Assembly (NCBI GenBank): GCA_008711295.1
Contig: VUYV01000036.1
Span: 1,334,646 to 1,398,645 of the forward strand
DNA from: Anarhynchus alexandrinus
Lineage: Eukaryota > Chordata > Aves > Charadriiformes > Charadriidae
Length of the DNA: 64,000 bases
Direction: 5' to 3'
Part shown: piece by piece, positions 11,187-23,456 of the stretch
Position numbering within the stretch: position 1 is the stretch's first letter
How the letters are laid out: the number at the start of each line of letters is the position of its first letter
Notes under the pieces: model-generated
Told to the model about the DNA's origin: nothing
Seen by the model: only the letters and a program-made list of their open reading frames with translations
Database searches by the model: none
Position numbers and translations under genes: made by a program

Positions 11187-13225
11187 ATGTAACCCTACAA
11201 ATAACAGGTATGTTCAACTTTTGATTCAAGGACAGGTTTTTATTTTAACCTATTTTTTTTTCTGAGCAAACCAGAATTATGAAAGCTTGCTGCATTTGTC
11301 TGTCTGTTGATCAGTTGTCCACAGTCCTGCCCACACTGTTCCCAAACTTTTGGACATGTGAGCTGATTTCATCCAAACTTGTCAGAAAGGTAAAGATATA
11401 AAAAAAATAAAAATAAAAATAAACCCCTACAAGCTTTGTGAAAATAGTTGGTCAGGTAGAAGAGGCAGAAGATTCATGCCCCATCAGGGGAGAAGCTGAT
11501 GTGGAGTCATGTTGCTTAGACATCAGAGAGTCCAGAGGAGAGCACAGTCTTGAGATACAGATCTGCAGGAAACCAAGTTTCATCATCTCTGCTGCTCACA
11601 GAACGAGGAATTTAATTTTTCTCTCCCGAGAGAAACATTGAACTGTTCTTCTCTGCTCCCAGTGTATCACTGTTGTGTTTGAACCTTTTATTTATTTTTT
11701 TTTATTGTATTATGCTGTCAGTTATGATTAATTTAGGTTTTGTTGATGCTGCTTATTGCATAGAAGACTTCTGACTATGACCTCTACGATGTGGAGTCTG
11801 TCACTTGAGTTTTCTTTGGTGTCTATTTTTATGTCTGTTCGTGTATCAGAGGGGAAATAATGGCTGTGGTCCCAAGTGGGAAAATAACTACTAATGGATT
11901 AGGTTGTATCAAATGGATCGTGAGACTGAGATAACCAGCCATAACAGGGCTGAGGCTCCCAACTGTAACCACAATAAAGCTTCTGAAATTTATTGGTGAT
12001 GGAACTGAAAGACATAACCCAGAGAGGAAGGTAATGGTTAGACAGACGCAGATTGACTGTGGAATAGCAGCCCCATTCTTTTTTATTTTTTTCCTCTCTC
12101 AGCTAAGAAATAAACCTTTAACATCATATCTTTTTCAAGACATCATTCGAAGATAAAAATAAGTGATTTTGTTGACATAAAGTCTATTTCCACCAAGAGC
12201 TGTAACAAAAGAGATCAAGTAGATATCTTCTTTCTGCAAAACCTAGATTAAAATCTACTGGTTGCTAGTGTCCTTCCAAATGGCAGAATGTGTTAAAAAG
12301 TAAGACTTGTTTTATTCCTTTATAAGTAAGTGAAATACGCTATGAATTTATGTGCTTCCTTTAATAAGGTCCCCAACTTGTGCTTTGGAAAAAGGTGGCA
12401 GTAAAGCTGTACTATATCAGAGTTATGGGGACACATCGCTCTGGTTCTCACTGGACAAACTTTCAGCCTGCATGATCTCAGATTTAGTAGAACCAATAAC
12501 ATTTAATATCTACAATTTTCATAAAGTTTTGTGGCTTTAAAATGCTACAGTAATTACTTTCTTCTGTCTCAAGATATTCATGGTAAGTTTGCAATACATT
12601 GCCCATGGAAATGATTCAGCAAGAGGAGCATGGTGACCCCTCCTGCACGGCAACTTACTAATGACCTGGGTTTATCTTGTATTCAGATATTTGACTTTTC
12701 TCCTGTAGCATTTTTGTAGCCAAGCTCTTTTAGCAAACCTGAAGAGATCAAGATAGAGATAGGAAGCAGGCAGTATGTTAGTGGAAGGAAAGGTAAATAA
12801 CATGGTCAAAACTGATAAGAAAAATTAGGTGGAATAGTTTCACTATCTTTTGAAATTTTATTTATTTTGCTGAAAACTTGTTTTGGAGAAAAAAAGATGA
12901 GACCATGTCAAAGCGTCCCACTGACAGTTGTCTCCACCTGTGACTTCTATGTCCATTGAAACTATTCAAACCTTTCCTAATTCTCAGAGGGAAAAAAACT
13001 AGAGAGGCAGGTGGGAGGATTTCCAAGTTTCAAAAATTTTCCTTTTAGTTACAATGCAAAATTAAAATCTCAAAAGTGTTTGTGACTAAAAATCTTTAGA
13101 GCACACAGCTCAGGTGAAAGTATATGGTATTTTTGCTTAAATTTCAAAACCGAATACTTTGAATATGCAAATTGTAACTTTGTCCTCAAATAAAACCATA
13201 CAAGATTTTGAAAACTTGCATTTCC

Positions 13226-13247
13226 TTTTTTTTTTTTTTTTAATGTN
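13226..13247. repeat. Poly-T run followed by an ambiguous base
   Basis: Sixteen T followed by AATGT and an N at 13247. The ambiguity probably reflects sequencing difficulty after the homopolymer. Confidence 0.95.
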
Positions 13248-13439
13248 AAGTCTTTTCTACGAAAATTTTTAGCAAGTCAAGATTTGGCACTGGGTAGGTG
13301 GGAACGATTAATTGAAAAATTTCTCACGTCCTCTACAAAGAAGTCTTTGATAGCTTTGATTGTGATTAGGAAGAGCATTCTCTGAAATGGGTGAGTTGTG
13401 CTCCCCGCTCCTCCTTTCATCTTGATCAGAATGGTTACT

Positions 13440-13780
13440 GCATGCTCAGAGCTTCAAACAGCCGCCGCTCTCGGTTTTGAGAAAATATGACCAAATTAAC
13501 TGCGTAATTTATCAAGATGTTATAAAAATTTCAATAGTAAATTTTTGAAGAACGCTTTGACATGTGGCCTCTCTATTACAAGCTAAGTTTAATACGTTAT
13601 TGAATACATGCTGAACTATTTGATGACAAGGTAATCAAAAGTTATGGATTACTCGGGACTCTGCATGGCCAGATGTGTTCCCTCTTAGATAACCCATGAC
13701 AGTTTCATTATCAACTGATAATTGCCAGCTCTGCTGTAATACATCCATCTATTTATCGGTTATTTCACATCATTGCGAGC
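13440..13780. other. Possible conserved noncoding element
   Basis: AT-rich single-copy block without repeat signatures. It contains words such as CCAAATTAACTGCGTAATTTATC, several TAAT/ATTA cores and GGATTA, typical of homeodomain and OTX-like binding. This is inferred from texture only and no conservation data are available here. Confidence 0.2.
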
Positions 13781-14859
13781 CAAACCCCCTCTGCCCTAGT
13801 GCTGCCCAAAGGCAGACATACTCTTTTTGTGTCCCGCTTGGAAAAAACCAGAAATTATCTCTAGAAGAAGAGGGACAGGATCAAACAATATTGTAATGGT
13901 CCCAGTCAAAATGGAACCACTGAATGTGTCATTTTGTCAGTGTGCACTGTCTGAAATTTGTCTAGCTCTGGAGTTAAAATAAATCCACCAGCAAAACACC
14001 ATTTTTTACCTTAAAAACTTTTCTGGCTGTTAGCAGCCTGGAGGATATTTTTTATCTCAATTTTAGCAATTGAATCAAGCTGATGTGAGTTTACCAACTA
14101 TTGTGCATACTTACTATCGCTATTGTTAATTCAGAAGCCTTGCCTCTACTCAGTGATTGTGGGAGACGTATAAATGTATTTAAATCTGTATAACCACTAA
14201 GCTTATATGAATATTAGTTCATACCACCTATAAATATATTCACACCCTTATATTGATATAACTGTGTCTGCCTGAGCAGGTTGCAGTAATTTAGGTAAAC
14301 CAGTTTTGCTCTCAAGGCAGCTAAATGAAGGGGGGAAAGTAAATGCTAGATACAGAGGAGGGCAGGTAATTTCTCTCACTACTTTGAAAACTGCTGGCTT
14401 TTCCAATCAACAGCAGATTTCTGTGAACGGAATAGGCATTCTTACAAAAACTGCAGTAAATGAGATGTCATTTTTATTGATAATGATGCTATTTGCTCTA
14501 GAGAACTGTTTGCTGTTACAAGAGCTGGTTCAGAACTTGCCAATCCTGTCTCTATCAGCCTCACAGTTTTCTGCAGCAAAGACATTAACTGAGTCCTACA
14601 AAGTTAATATTTAAGGATCTTGGGGATCATTCCTTCAGAAGTTTGCATAAGCTTTTATCAGTACCAGCATTCTTTGTTGAGATGTACTTGCAGCACAAGA
14701 CAGGGATGATTTTCCCATTGGAAACAAGGAATCCTTAAATTCTTTTTTATTCCACCCTTGATAAAATGCAATATTGCCTAGGCTTCATGTAGGCTACATT
14801 TGCACCTCCTGGGAGCTCCTAAACCTGCAAAACAGAAAAAGTATGACACTAATTGAATT
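13781..14859. other. Non-coding sequence
   Basis: No gene or known repeat is recognised. The frame at 14306-14614 (+, 102 codons) has no identifiable domain. Confidence 0.5.
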
Positions 14860-15390
14860 TTCTTGTTTCCTTTCAAGTTTCAGCATCGTGACTCTGCTTG
14901 GGCATCTGGACATCAGTGTTTGTTCTCGCTCCTGCCAGGGGACCGACTCCGGCATGCCATTCCTCCTTTCGCCCCCGCCTGCTTCCTCTCCGCCTCCCTC
15001 CCAGAAGTAATTTTTCTTGAGACATGGGAAAGCCATCAGCATGTCCCGCTGCTCCAAGGGCCGTTTACTGGCTGTCTTTGCTCTTGGAGGTGCGTGAAAT
15101 CTGCTTTCTTTCATGGGCTGGTCAGAATGCAGCAGGCAGAACTGGCACCTTCCAGCCCAGTCCTTTGCACCACCCAGAAAGGCAGGAGGAGGGATGTCCT
15201 CATGCTGTGTAGGTAACACAGGCACAGGGCCGTGCAGGAGAAAGGAATGGTGGGAGGTGGTGGATGATGGAGCAGCTGGGGCAGAGCCGAGGGCCACCCA
15301 CAACCAGCCCGCTCAGCCGAGACGGGGCGTTGAAGGGCTGTAAAATCTCACACCATCGGTGAACACTGGTAGAGAAGGGGAAAGGCATCC
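14860..15390. other. CpG-rich patch with open frames on both strands
   Basis: This ~0.5 kb block has roughly one CpG per 28-30 bases by my count, against about one per 100 or more in neighbouring sequence. Frames of 117 codons (+, 14863-15216) and 169 codons (-, 14794-15303) overlap on opposite strands, as expected when GC content lowers stop frequency. A strong pyrimidine tract at about 14960-15002 ends in CAG (15002-15004). A weak GGTGCGT donor lies at 15089-15095, giving an 85-nt exon-like segment. I recognise no protein domain. It may be a small CpG island, an exon of an unannotated transcript or a GC-rich insertion. Confidence 0.35.
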
Positions 15391-15419
15391 AGCCAGCATG
15401 GCTGTTCTCTCCCTGGAAG

Positions 15420-15620
15420 AAAAGACTATAAATTACAGTTATGCTTGGAGAATGATTTATTGTTACGCTGTTTATCTGCCTGTTAGAGGCATTTTGTTTT
15501 TCTGCCTTTAATAAAAATATTGCTTGCTAAGCCATTTGTTTTGTATTTGCCAGTGGGGACAGTTTATCCACTGAGTCATTTGCACTGCTCAGTGCATCAG
15601 GATAATTTTGCCTGGTTTCT
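15420..15620. other. Possible conserved noncoding element with AP-1 site and near-palindrome
   Basis: Single-copy block containing a perfect AP-1 consensus TGAGTCA at 15572-15578. Directly after it, at 15581-15596, is the inverted repeat TGCACTG-CT-CAGTGCA. TTTATTG, TTAATAAA and ATTTGC words surround it. This may be a regulatory element, but that is an inference. Confidence 0.25.
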
Positions 15621-18600
15621 GGGTGAGGACTTGAACGGTGCTCTAGCAGTGATTTACCCTTAAATGTGAACCCACCTACGACTGTTTCCACTCAGGTCCT
15701 GGTAGAAGGGTTACAAAATGGCTTGTACCAATGACAGTCTGGCCTGCAGTGTTCAACCATTACCTGTTCAAGAGGCAATGGTTACTGTCGACCTCCAACC
15801 TCACCCAGATTCAAAGTGACAACTGAAAGGAGAGAGAGTCTGTATCCTATTACCAAACTAAGGATGCCAGCCCATGCTGGGGGAAGTTGTTTGGGAGACA
15901 ACCAGACCCAACACCTTGGAAGATGAGCTTCCTCTTGTGCCTCATTTGGCTTTACCTGCAGAAAGGCTTTCAATGAAACAGCTGAGAAGAGTATGCTAAT
16001 GTCCTTGCACAGTATGACAGAGATTTAAATCACAGTTGTTTTTTTTTTTAATTAAATAAACAGAAGGTTGTTGAAATTCTACCAGAACACCTAAACCTGC
16101 TTAGAATTTCAAAACCAGTTTTACATTGAAGAAAATAAATCTAACAATGAAGGAAAATATTCAAATCCTCCCCCACCCCCACAAATAAAAGCAAAGAAGA
16201 AAAAAGCGATATGTCACTTTAATATTAAAGTTAAAAGGCTTTGATGGTGAGAAGAACTTTAAAGAAAAGAAAATGATGGGGGTGACAAATCTTTAAAGAA
16301 GGGAAAATGGAGTGCTATTTTTAAAATTCTTTTATTCTTTTCAGATTGTGGTATTTTACAGAGCCTTACAGATGACAAAGCAGCTGCTTCCCCTGTGCTT
16401 GACTGAATGCTTTCTCCACACACCACTGGGTTGGGGTTTTTTTCTTTTTGTGTCACATTGATCTTCTCTTGTTGTGCTGCCTCTAACATGCCATTAGGCG
16501 CCTCTGGCTGCCAATAGTGAGGGAGAAGATCAGGTTCTGGTGGGTAAACTGCTATTAGGCTCTTCCTGACATGACTATATAATATTATGGCCTGTGTCTA
16601 CTCTTTGAAGATATTTTGAGAGTTAGAATCACCTTATTATTATTATTGGTTTTACTACTTGTACTGAAGGAGTTTCTAGGGGCCCTTGTCCAGATCTGTT
16701 GTACAGGTGTTGCACAAATGGATATTAAAAGGTGACACCTGCGTCTCAGAGCTTGTCTTTGAACACAGGAGACAGAAAAAAGGCAATTATTATCTCCAAT
16801 TTGCAGCACATACCTAAAGCTCTCCAGTGCTGCACAGAAAAATTTGAGCAAGCTCTGAATAGAAGGAATCCTAAAATAACCACCTTCTTACAACCTCTAA
16901 GGTAAAGTGTCGTGTTAAAGCAGTAATACAAGGTACCCACAGTGGCTAACACCTGAAAACAGAGTTAATCAGTCATATTACCACCCTGGCATCTCTCATT
17001 CATACCAAAGATGTTGGCCGCTGCCCCCAGTTGCCCCAGAAAGTCAAGATTACCTGCTCACTGGTTTTCAGGGAGACACCAATAAAACTCATTCTGCACA
17101 ATGCACTGCAGAGCAACCTCTGTAAACACATGCAAACCAGCTTTACGGTCCCCCCTTGGATCTTCCCTTAAAATAGCTCTCTGTAATTTCTTCCAGGAGA
17201 TGGTGATGATGCGGCTGCTGGAGCGTGGATGCTGTTGTCTATCACACCAGTCAATACCCTCTGACGGATTCTTATCTGCCTGCAACAGTCTGTTGTCTCT
17301 TCACTAAGGCCATGGGTGGCCAGGGCAGCATTTCCAGTCTGCAGAGCACTTCACACATCAGAAACTTAGTAAATGTTGAGTTTCTAAGTCCTGTGGTAAT
17401 ACATATATTAATAACAAATAATAATAATAAGCAACAAGAAATCTTTCTCCAACTGGATCTCTATGCTTGCATGCTCAAATCCCCTCTCCTTGCCCGCCAA
17501 ACACACTCAACACAGCTTGCCATATGTGGGAGCAATTTGCAGCCGTTGATATTAAGGATGCCTGTCTTTAATAATTGAAAAAAATTAGCATAATGCTTGA
17601 CTCATTGAGTTTCTGTGGGGAAACAGTAACCTCCAGTGGTCATTTAGAGTCCAGTCATGTTCTAACAGACTTCATTGAGAGCAGTGTTAGGTCCTTAATT
17701 TATACCTGGCTTTAAAATTTTCCTTGAAGCCCTAAATTATACATTCATAACCAATTTCTCATACAACACATAGCTGCTAGAACTGCACTCCTTCAAAGGT
17801 TTATTTTGCAGTTGTTTACCTTTGCCAAGGGCCTTAAGATCCAGAAATAAAAAGTCCCAGTGAAAATGAAAAGTAATACCAATTTTTAGTGAAAAGCACC
17901 AGTCTATAACTTTTTTAAGGACACAGTGCAATTTGTGTAGTGTCTGAACTTGACTTAGGAATGTCATCTAAGTGCTAAGTGCATAGATCTTTTCTTCTTT
18001 TTAAAGTGGGGGACATCCCCCAGGTAGAGGGAAGGCTAAGACTATTTACTTATCTATTTTAAATTGGGTTTTTTTAAGAGGTTGGAGGCTGAAGTTAGAC
18101 ATGCATTTAGGAGTTGCTCTATTTTGACCAGTCTGCAATCATAGGAAACAGGGATGGAAGGGAGCTCGGGAGGACTCCCAGCCTGTCTCCTTCAAGGCCA
18201 GGCCTATTTCAGCCCTCAGCTTCCTTCAGGCTGCAGTACCACAATACAGAGGGACAGGGAAGGCGGACAAAGTTTTATGTCTCTTTGTGGTTCTATTTAT
18301 ATTAAAGACCCCGACTGGATCTGGTGTGGTACTGGAGCTGCTGTATATTGCTGATAGTGGAAGGATTGCAGAGACCAGCATGACTTTTCCCTTTCCTTCA
18401 GGGGATTGACAGTTACCGCCTGACAGCTCAGAGGCTAAATCTTCAGAGTGCTACCTCGGGTTGCAACACATTAATCTGGGCAAGCACACCACAATTAGCC
18501 TTCCTGTTGTTGTGTTTGCGAGGGGGTTGAGGGTACACCACTGAATATGACTTGAGGGATCACAAGTCTTCCCCCCAGGTTTTTAATTTTTATTGTCCGT

Positions 18601-21600
18601 TGGGTGAGGTAAATTATTACCTCCATTTGATTACCAAGTGCTGTGCAAGTGTGTTTGTTTATATTTATGCTCCTGGGTGGTTACTGTCAACATAACTACT
18701 GCAGACTGCTGAGAGCTTTGAGTGGGCCCAATCTGTCAAACTGGGAATCAAATATATTAAGCCCTCCTCCTCCTCCCTGGGTCATTTTTTGAGAATGTGC
18801 CGCTGACAACATTTGGAGCTGCGAGAAGTTTATGGCTGGGTGTGGAAGAGTTTGATTTAGAGCTAAAGTGGCTGTGATACATCAAAAAGAGAAGGAGGCG
18901 GGGGGGAAGTCTTGACGTTCCTCAGGGCCACAATAACATTGAAGGCTGCACAGGAGCATCCCTCCCTCCTGCAAAATGGCCAGCCGAGCTGGCTGCACTG
19001 GCTCTTCAGATGCCTCATGCCTAGTTAGTCCCAAGGCAGCATGGGGACTGACTATATACCTCCTTTTATACCCTACCTACCCCAGGGTGCGCTGGTTTGG
19101 AGTTTAAGGTGGTGCCCTACTCATCTGTGAGTGCGGGAAACAGAGACCAAAGCTCAGTGTGGCACTGGATGGCTGTGATGAAGGAGTGAGTAATATCCTT
19201 GAGGCCCTGCTAGAGAGGTTCAGCTGGAGGTGCATGCTCCAGGGGCTGGAAAGGCAAAGGGAGAGCAAGCAGAAAGAGAAGATCTTGTCCAATGGTGGAT
19301 GGGTAAGGTGCCTGCTCTCGTAGCTTATTCCCACCTCCTGCTCAGACAGTCCTCCGCTCTTGCTTTTTGGGGAGTGTCAAGCTCTCACCTGAAGCTTGCA
19401 GGCTGATCCTCATTGCTGACCTCTCCCTTTCCTCCACCCATGGTGAAACTGTTCTGCCTCTGATGTGAAACCAAATTCTGCCCATGCAGGAGGGGCTGCT
19501 TGGACTGAGGGCATGTGTAAGAGCTCCCACCTAAATGAGCTGCTGCTTAGCCGAAGGAGGAAAAAGAAAACACTAACAAAATGAAATGAAAGAGGAAATA
19601 GCAGATGAAAGTAAAAAAAAAAACAAACCATAGGTGGCAAGCTGTGATTAATATGGGAAAATAGGTAATGAAAAGAGGCAATTTAAAATATGAGTAATTA
19701 AAAAAGACCATAGGCAACAATTAGACCATGAAAGATGACCACAGCCAACACAGCCAACATCAGTTATGCTGCAGCTGGCTTGTGCTCAAGGAGAAAGCAG
19801 AGATGAAACAGATGACGTGCAAGTGCTGGTCTCTGAGTTCTGCTGAGTTCTGCTTTCTTTCAATTAGGGATTACTTACTTTCTTTTAATGAGGACTGCAA
19901 AACGCAGTTGGGGATTTACCGATCATTTCCCTTGGTTTTGTTGTTTCTCTTGTCTTTTTTCCTCTATGGCATTGTGGTAGTTATAATGTTTGACTCTCCT
20001 CAAATGGGTCATTTGCAGGAAAATTACAATATGTGCCTGTCTGAGGTACCACCTAGTTGAACACTCGGAAGACAATCAGTGATGCTCTCCTGGAAGGCAG
20101 ACCGTGCCAAAGAAAGTGAAAGACATACTGGTAAGATTCATGGGGCAGGTGAGGATGTATTCCAAATTAGAGACTAGTGTCAACAAGAGGTGAGTGCATG
20201 GGACAATGATATTGTTTTTTTTAAAGTAGGTGTGTAGTTCTCATTTGCTCTTAAAGTAAAAAAATTCCTATGTCATCCTACAGGAAATTTAGGTTTCAAT
20301 TCTGTGAATGTAGTGAATCCATGAGCAGATCACTGCACCAGGCAAAATTACATGTGCTTCAGTTGGTCTTCACATAGACGACCTATAACTATAATGTCAG
20401 GCCAAGAGAAGGTATGATTAAAATTTTTTAATGTAATATTGTTCATGAAGTCTCAATCAGGTCTGCATAGAGGCTCCATGCTACTAGATGCTGCATGAAC
20501 ACTAGAAATACGCCTTCATATAGCCGGTCTTTCCTTAAATTATATACATGTCGGAAACAGGCGAATGTGGAAAGAGCAACTCAGTACAATTGTACCCAAG
20601 CACTATACACATTGCAAATGGGAATAAAGCTCTGAGAATCAGCCTTTCTGTAAGGTAAATAATAACAGTCTTCTTCAAGACTGGTTTGGAAATGTACTGA
20701 AACAAACTGATTATACTCATGTTCTGGGAAGAATCCATAACAGTGTCCATGAAACCAAATAAAAACTGTCATGGTTACAAAGCCGTGTGTGAAAATCTCT
20801 TTGGACTGCCGTAGGAGTCCTATAGGTTTATCAAGGCTCCTACTCCCCTTTTTTTTTTTATTGACTTCAGAATTTAGTTTCTGTACATTAATGGCCTATG
20901 TGGAACTGGTGGAAATCAGTACCTTATTATTGTGTACAAGGACATACATAACTATGACTTTCTCCAGGGTTAGGAAAAATTTGTGTCTTTTCAGTCTGTG
21001 TTTCATCTTTCTGTTCTCTGCATAGTCCAATGGTAACATAAATAATGTTAAAACAATGCACTGACTCACTTTTGTCCATGTTTCTGGTTAGTTAAATTAT
21101 TAATAAACGCTTAGTGCAAGACTGATTTCAGCTAACTTCAGCAGTCTGCAGTGCATACATTTATATCTAATATAGCTTTTTAGGACTGTCTTTATAGTCA
21201 GTGTGGGAAAAACAATCCCAAGGAGTGATGCATATTATGACTTTTAGGTACATTCCTTAAATGAGATGAATTATGCCCTAAAACCACTCATTTTTTTCCA
21301 GCTAGCTCTGGTGCAGATGTCTTAATTTGGAGAGATGCATCTTACCCTTTGTTCAGTTTGTGTAATTTCTGTGTGTACCTGGATCATTACTTAGGATCAC
21401 GTTTAGCCTGAGGTAGCTGAGGGCACTGTTCTCCTCTGGCTTGAGGTGCTGCAGAGAGAGATGTCCCTTCATGAGCACCCGCTGACTGCTAAAATAGCCT
21501 CTGTTTTTTATGGGTGTCCTCGGTTGCTTTTTGTGAAAGCATCTAATTCTGCTCATGCTGTGCTAAATGCCTATCAGATTCAGTCTTTCCAAAAATGTGG

Positions 21601-21879
21601 CAGAAGAAAGCTTAATGTCGTGACTCTGGTTTCTCTCATGTGGGAAAAGGGTTCGAGAAGCTCGGACAGTTCCTGCTGAGAGGAGCTGGAGCAGCACCTC
21701 AGGCACCGAATGGACTAGAGTTAGATAGCAAGGCGCCTCATGATTGTAAATGAGTCTAGGGTTAAGCAATAGCTGTGAGGAGATTCTTTTTTTTTTTTTG
21801 TTATTTAAATGATGATTCGGTTGGAGATCTGTTAGTTCTGCCTCAGCCTCATGTCAGTGGCCCATGTCCTTTACTGGAT
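15621..21879. other. Non-coding sequence
   Basis: No gene is recognised. Contents include a poly-T run (~16040), an AAT-rich microsatellite near 17409-17431, a TTATTATTATTATTGG stretch at ~16635, purine- and C-rich patches near 18750-18915, and A-rich stretches near 19610-19625. All open frames here are under 120 codons and without identifiable domains. Confidence 0.5.
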
Positions 21880-22330
21880 GTAGCCGTTAGTAATGTTTGC
21901 AAGACAGGGATTTATAGACACATTTATTCTGGAGGAATCTAATCACTGCATTGCTTTCGCAAATGTAGCTGTATCAGAAGCAAACAGTGCATGAATTATA
22001 TGTCTCGGCAGGATTGATAGTGCCCTTAGGAGCTATCAGCAGCACCCAGAGAACAATTACATTCTCCTGCTCCCAATAATGAAGTACTATTTAGAAACAG
22101 AAAGTCATTATGTAAAACTTTGAGAAATGATACAATTACATTACATTACACATAATTTTGTCACAGGCCTTGCTTATTACATAAAATTTAAATGTCTTCT
22201 GAAAGGGAATTCTGTAGTGCTGATTTCCTGCTCTTGTGCTCCAAGGCACTTTGCCTTTCTGTTAAATGATGAGAGAGCTGTTTAGGGTTGCAAATAGAAT
22301 ATCTTCTGAAAATTAAAAAAAGAAAGCTTA
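21880..22330. other. Possible conserved noncoding element
   Basis: AT-rich, repeat-free block with dense ATTA/TAAT cores (TGAATTATATG, CAATTACATT, CCCAATAATG) and a short ATTACATTACATTACA direct repeat at about 22134-22148. It resembles vertebrate enhancers in texture. Function and conservation cannot be tested here. Confidence 0.25.
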
Positions 22331-22871
22331 TAAAAAGAAGCTGTGTCTGAAAACAAGCAGTTATTGTATTAATTATTATTTAATTTAATATTAAATAACC
22401 TAATTTGCCAGTATCTATTTCATATTTTGGTTTATCCAGTTATTACAGCAAGAAGTAACTCAAAGAAGTGAACATAGGCATCATACTTATAAGATTATTC
22501 ATTCTGTGTAGTCAGTCTGATCTCTTTGTAATTGTTTACAGATTTAAATTTAAGCCTTACATTTTCTTTTCTTTCTTTTGCATAATAGTTGGCCTTTGTT
22601 TTGCACACTGATTTCAACCAGTGCATGATTGAAGCTGTGTGATGGAAAGAAAAATGAGTTGTGTCAGTCTAGTTTGTGCAGTGTTCAGTGCAAAAGGTCC
22701 CAAAGCAGCGCTCCGGTGAGTGGCCGAAACATGGGACTGAGCCAGGTGCCACCCTCTGCATGGAGGTAGAACTGGGCAGCAGGTAGCACCAAAATTGGTC
22801 AGATCAGCTCTTACACAATCTCTCCTGCTTTATCTATAGAAAGTGAGACTTGGGGAGACAAGCTGGTAGGA

Positions 22872-23456
22872 CATAGAATCATAGAATCATAGAATGGTTT
22901 AGGTTGGAAGGGACCTTAAAGATCATCTAGTTCCAACCCCCCTGCCATGGGCAGGTATGCATTCCACTAGAAAAGGTTGCTCAAAGCCCTGTCCAACCTG
23001 GCCTTGAACACTTCCAGGGCATCTACAACTTCTCTTGGCAATATGTTCCAGTGCCTCACCACCCTCAGAGTGAAAAATTTCTTCCTAATATTTGTTCTAA
23101 ATCTCCCTTCTTCCAGTTTGAAGCCATTACCCCTCATCCTATCACTACATGCCCTTGCAAAAAGTCCCTCCACAGATTTCTTGTAGGCGCCCTTCAGACA
23201 CGGGAAAGCTGCTATAAGGTCTCCCTGAAGCCTTCTCTTCTCTAGGCTGAACAACCCCAACTCTCTCTGTGTCTTTGTAGGAGAGGTGCTCCAGCCCTCT
23301 GATCATCTTCGTGACCCTCCTCCGGACCCACTCCAACAGGTCCATGTCCTTCTTATGTTGAGGGCTCCAGAGCTGGACACAGTATTCCAGCTGGGGTCTC
23401 ATGAGAGTGGTGTAGAGTGAGAGAATCACCTCCCTTGACCTGCTGGCCACACTTCT
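22872..23456 (-). mobile_element. CR1 LINE, 5'-truncated, minus strand
   Basis: The + strand begins with three ATAGAATC-type tail units, then GGTTTAGGTTGGAAGGGACC, the standard avian CR1 3' end read backwards. About 0.58 kb of 3' sequence remains: 3' UTR, then the C-terminal third of the reverse-transcriptase/ORF2 protein. The 5' break, near 23456, falls in the codons for the MASRSREV block. The coding part is interrupted by a frameshift near 23260 and small deletions, so the copy is inactive. Confidence 0.95.
22967..23450 (-). pseudogene. CR1 ORF2 C-terminal remnant, frameshifted
   Basis: Two overlapping minus-strand frames together cover the CR1 ORF2 C-terminus. The upstream one (23450 down to about 23260) shows [27 protein letters not shown] and [15 protein letters not shown]. 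The downstream one (from about 23260 to 22967) shows [41 protein letters not shown] and [14 protein letters not shown] frameshift around 23260 separates them. Compared with the copy at 54.2 kb, a two-residue deletion lies in the [13 protein letters not shown] segment. The part that would hold the catalytic aspartates is absent. In active elements ORF2 supplies endonuclease and reverse transcriptase; this fragment cannot. Confidence 0.9.

Larger units (their letters stand above)
9280..13439. other. Non-coding sequence
   Basis: No gene is recognised. The longest frame (10388-10948, +, 186 codons) is serine-, proline- and cysteine-rich with no domain and fits a chance frame in a locally GC-richer stretch; opposite-strand frames overlap it. 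A pyrimidine-only tract lies at 11157-11186, and A-rich (AAAAT)n-like sequence at about 11399-11425. A poly-T run at 13226-13241 is followed by an unresolved base at 13247. Confidence 0.5.
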
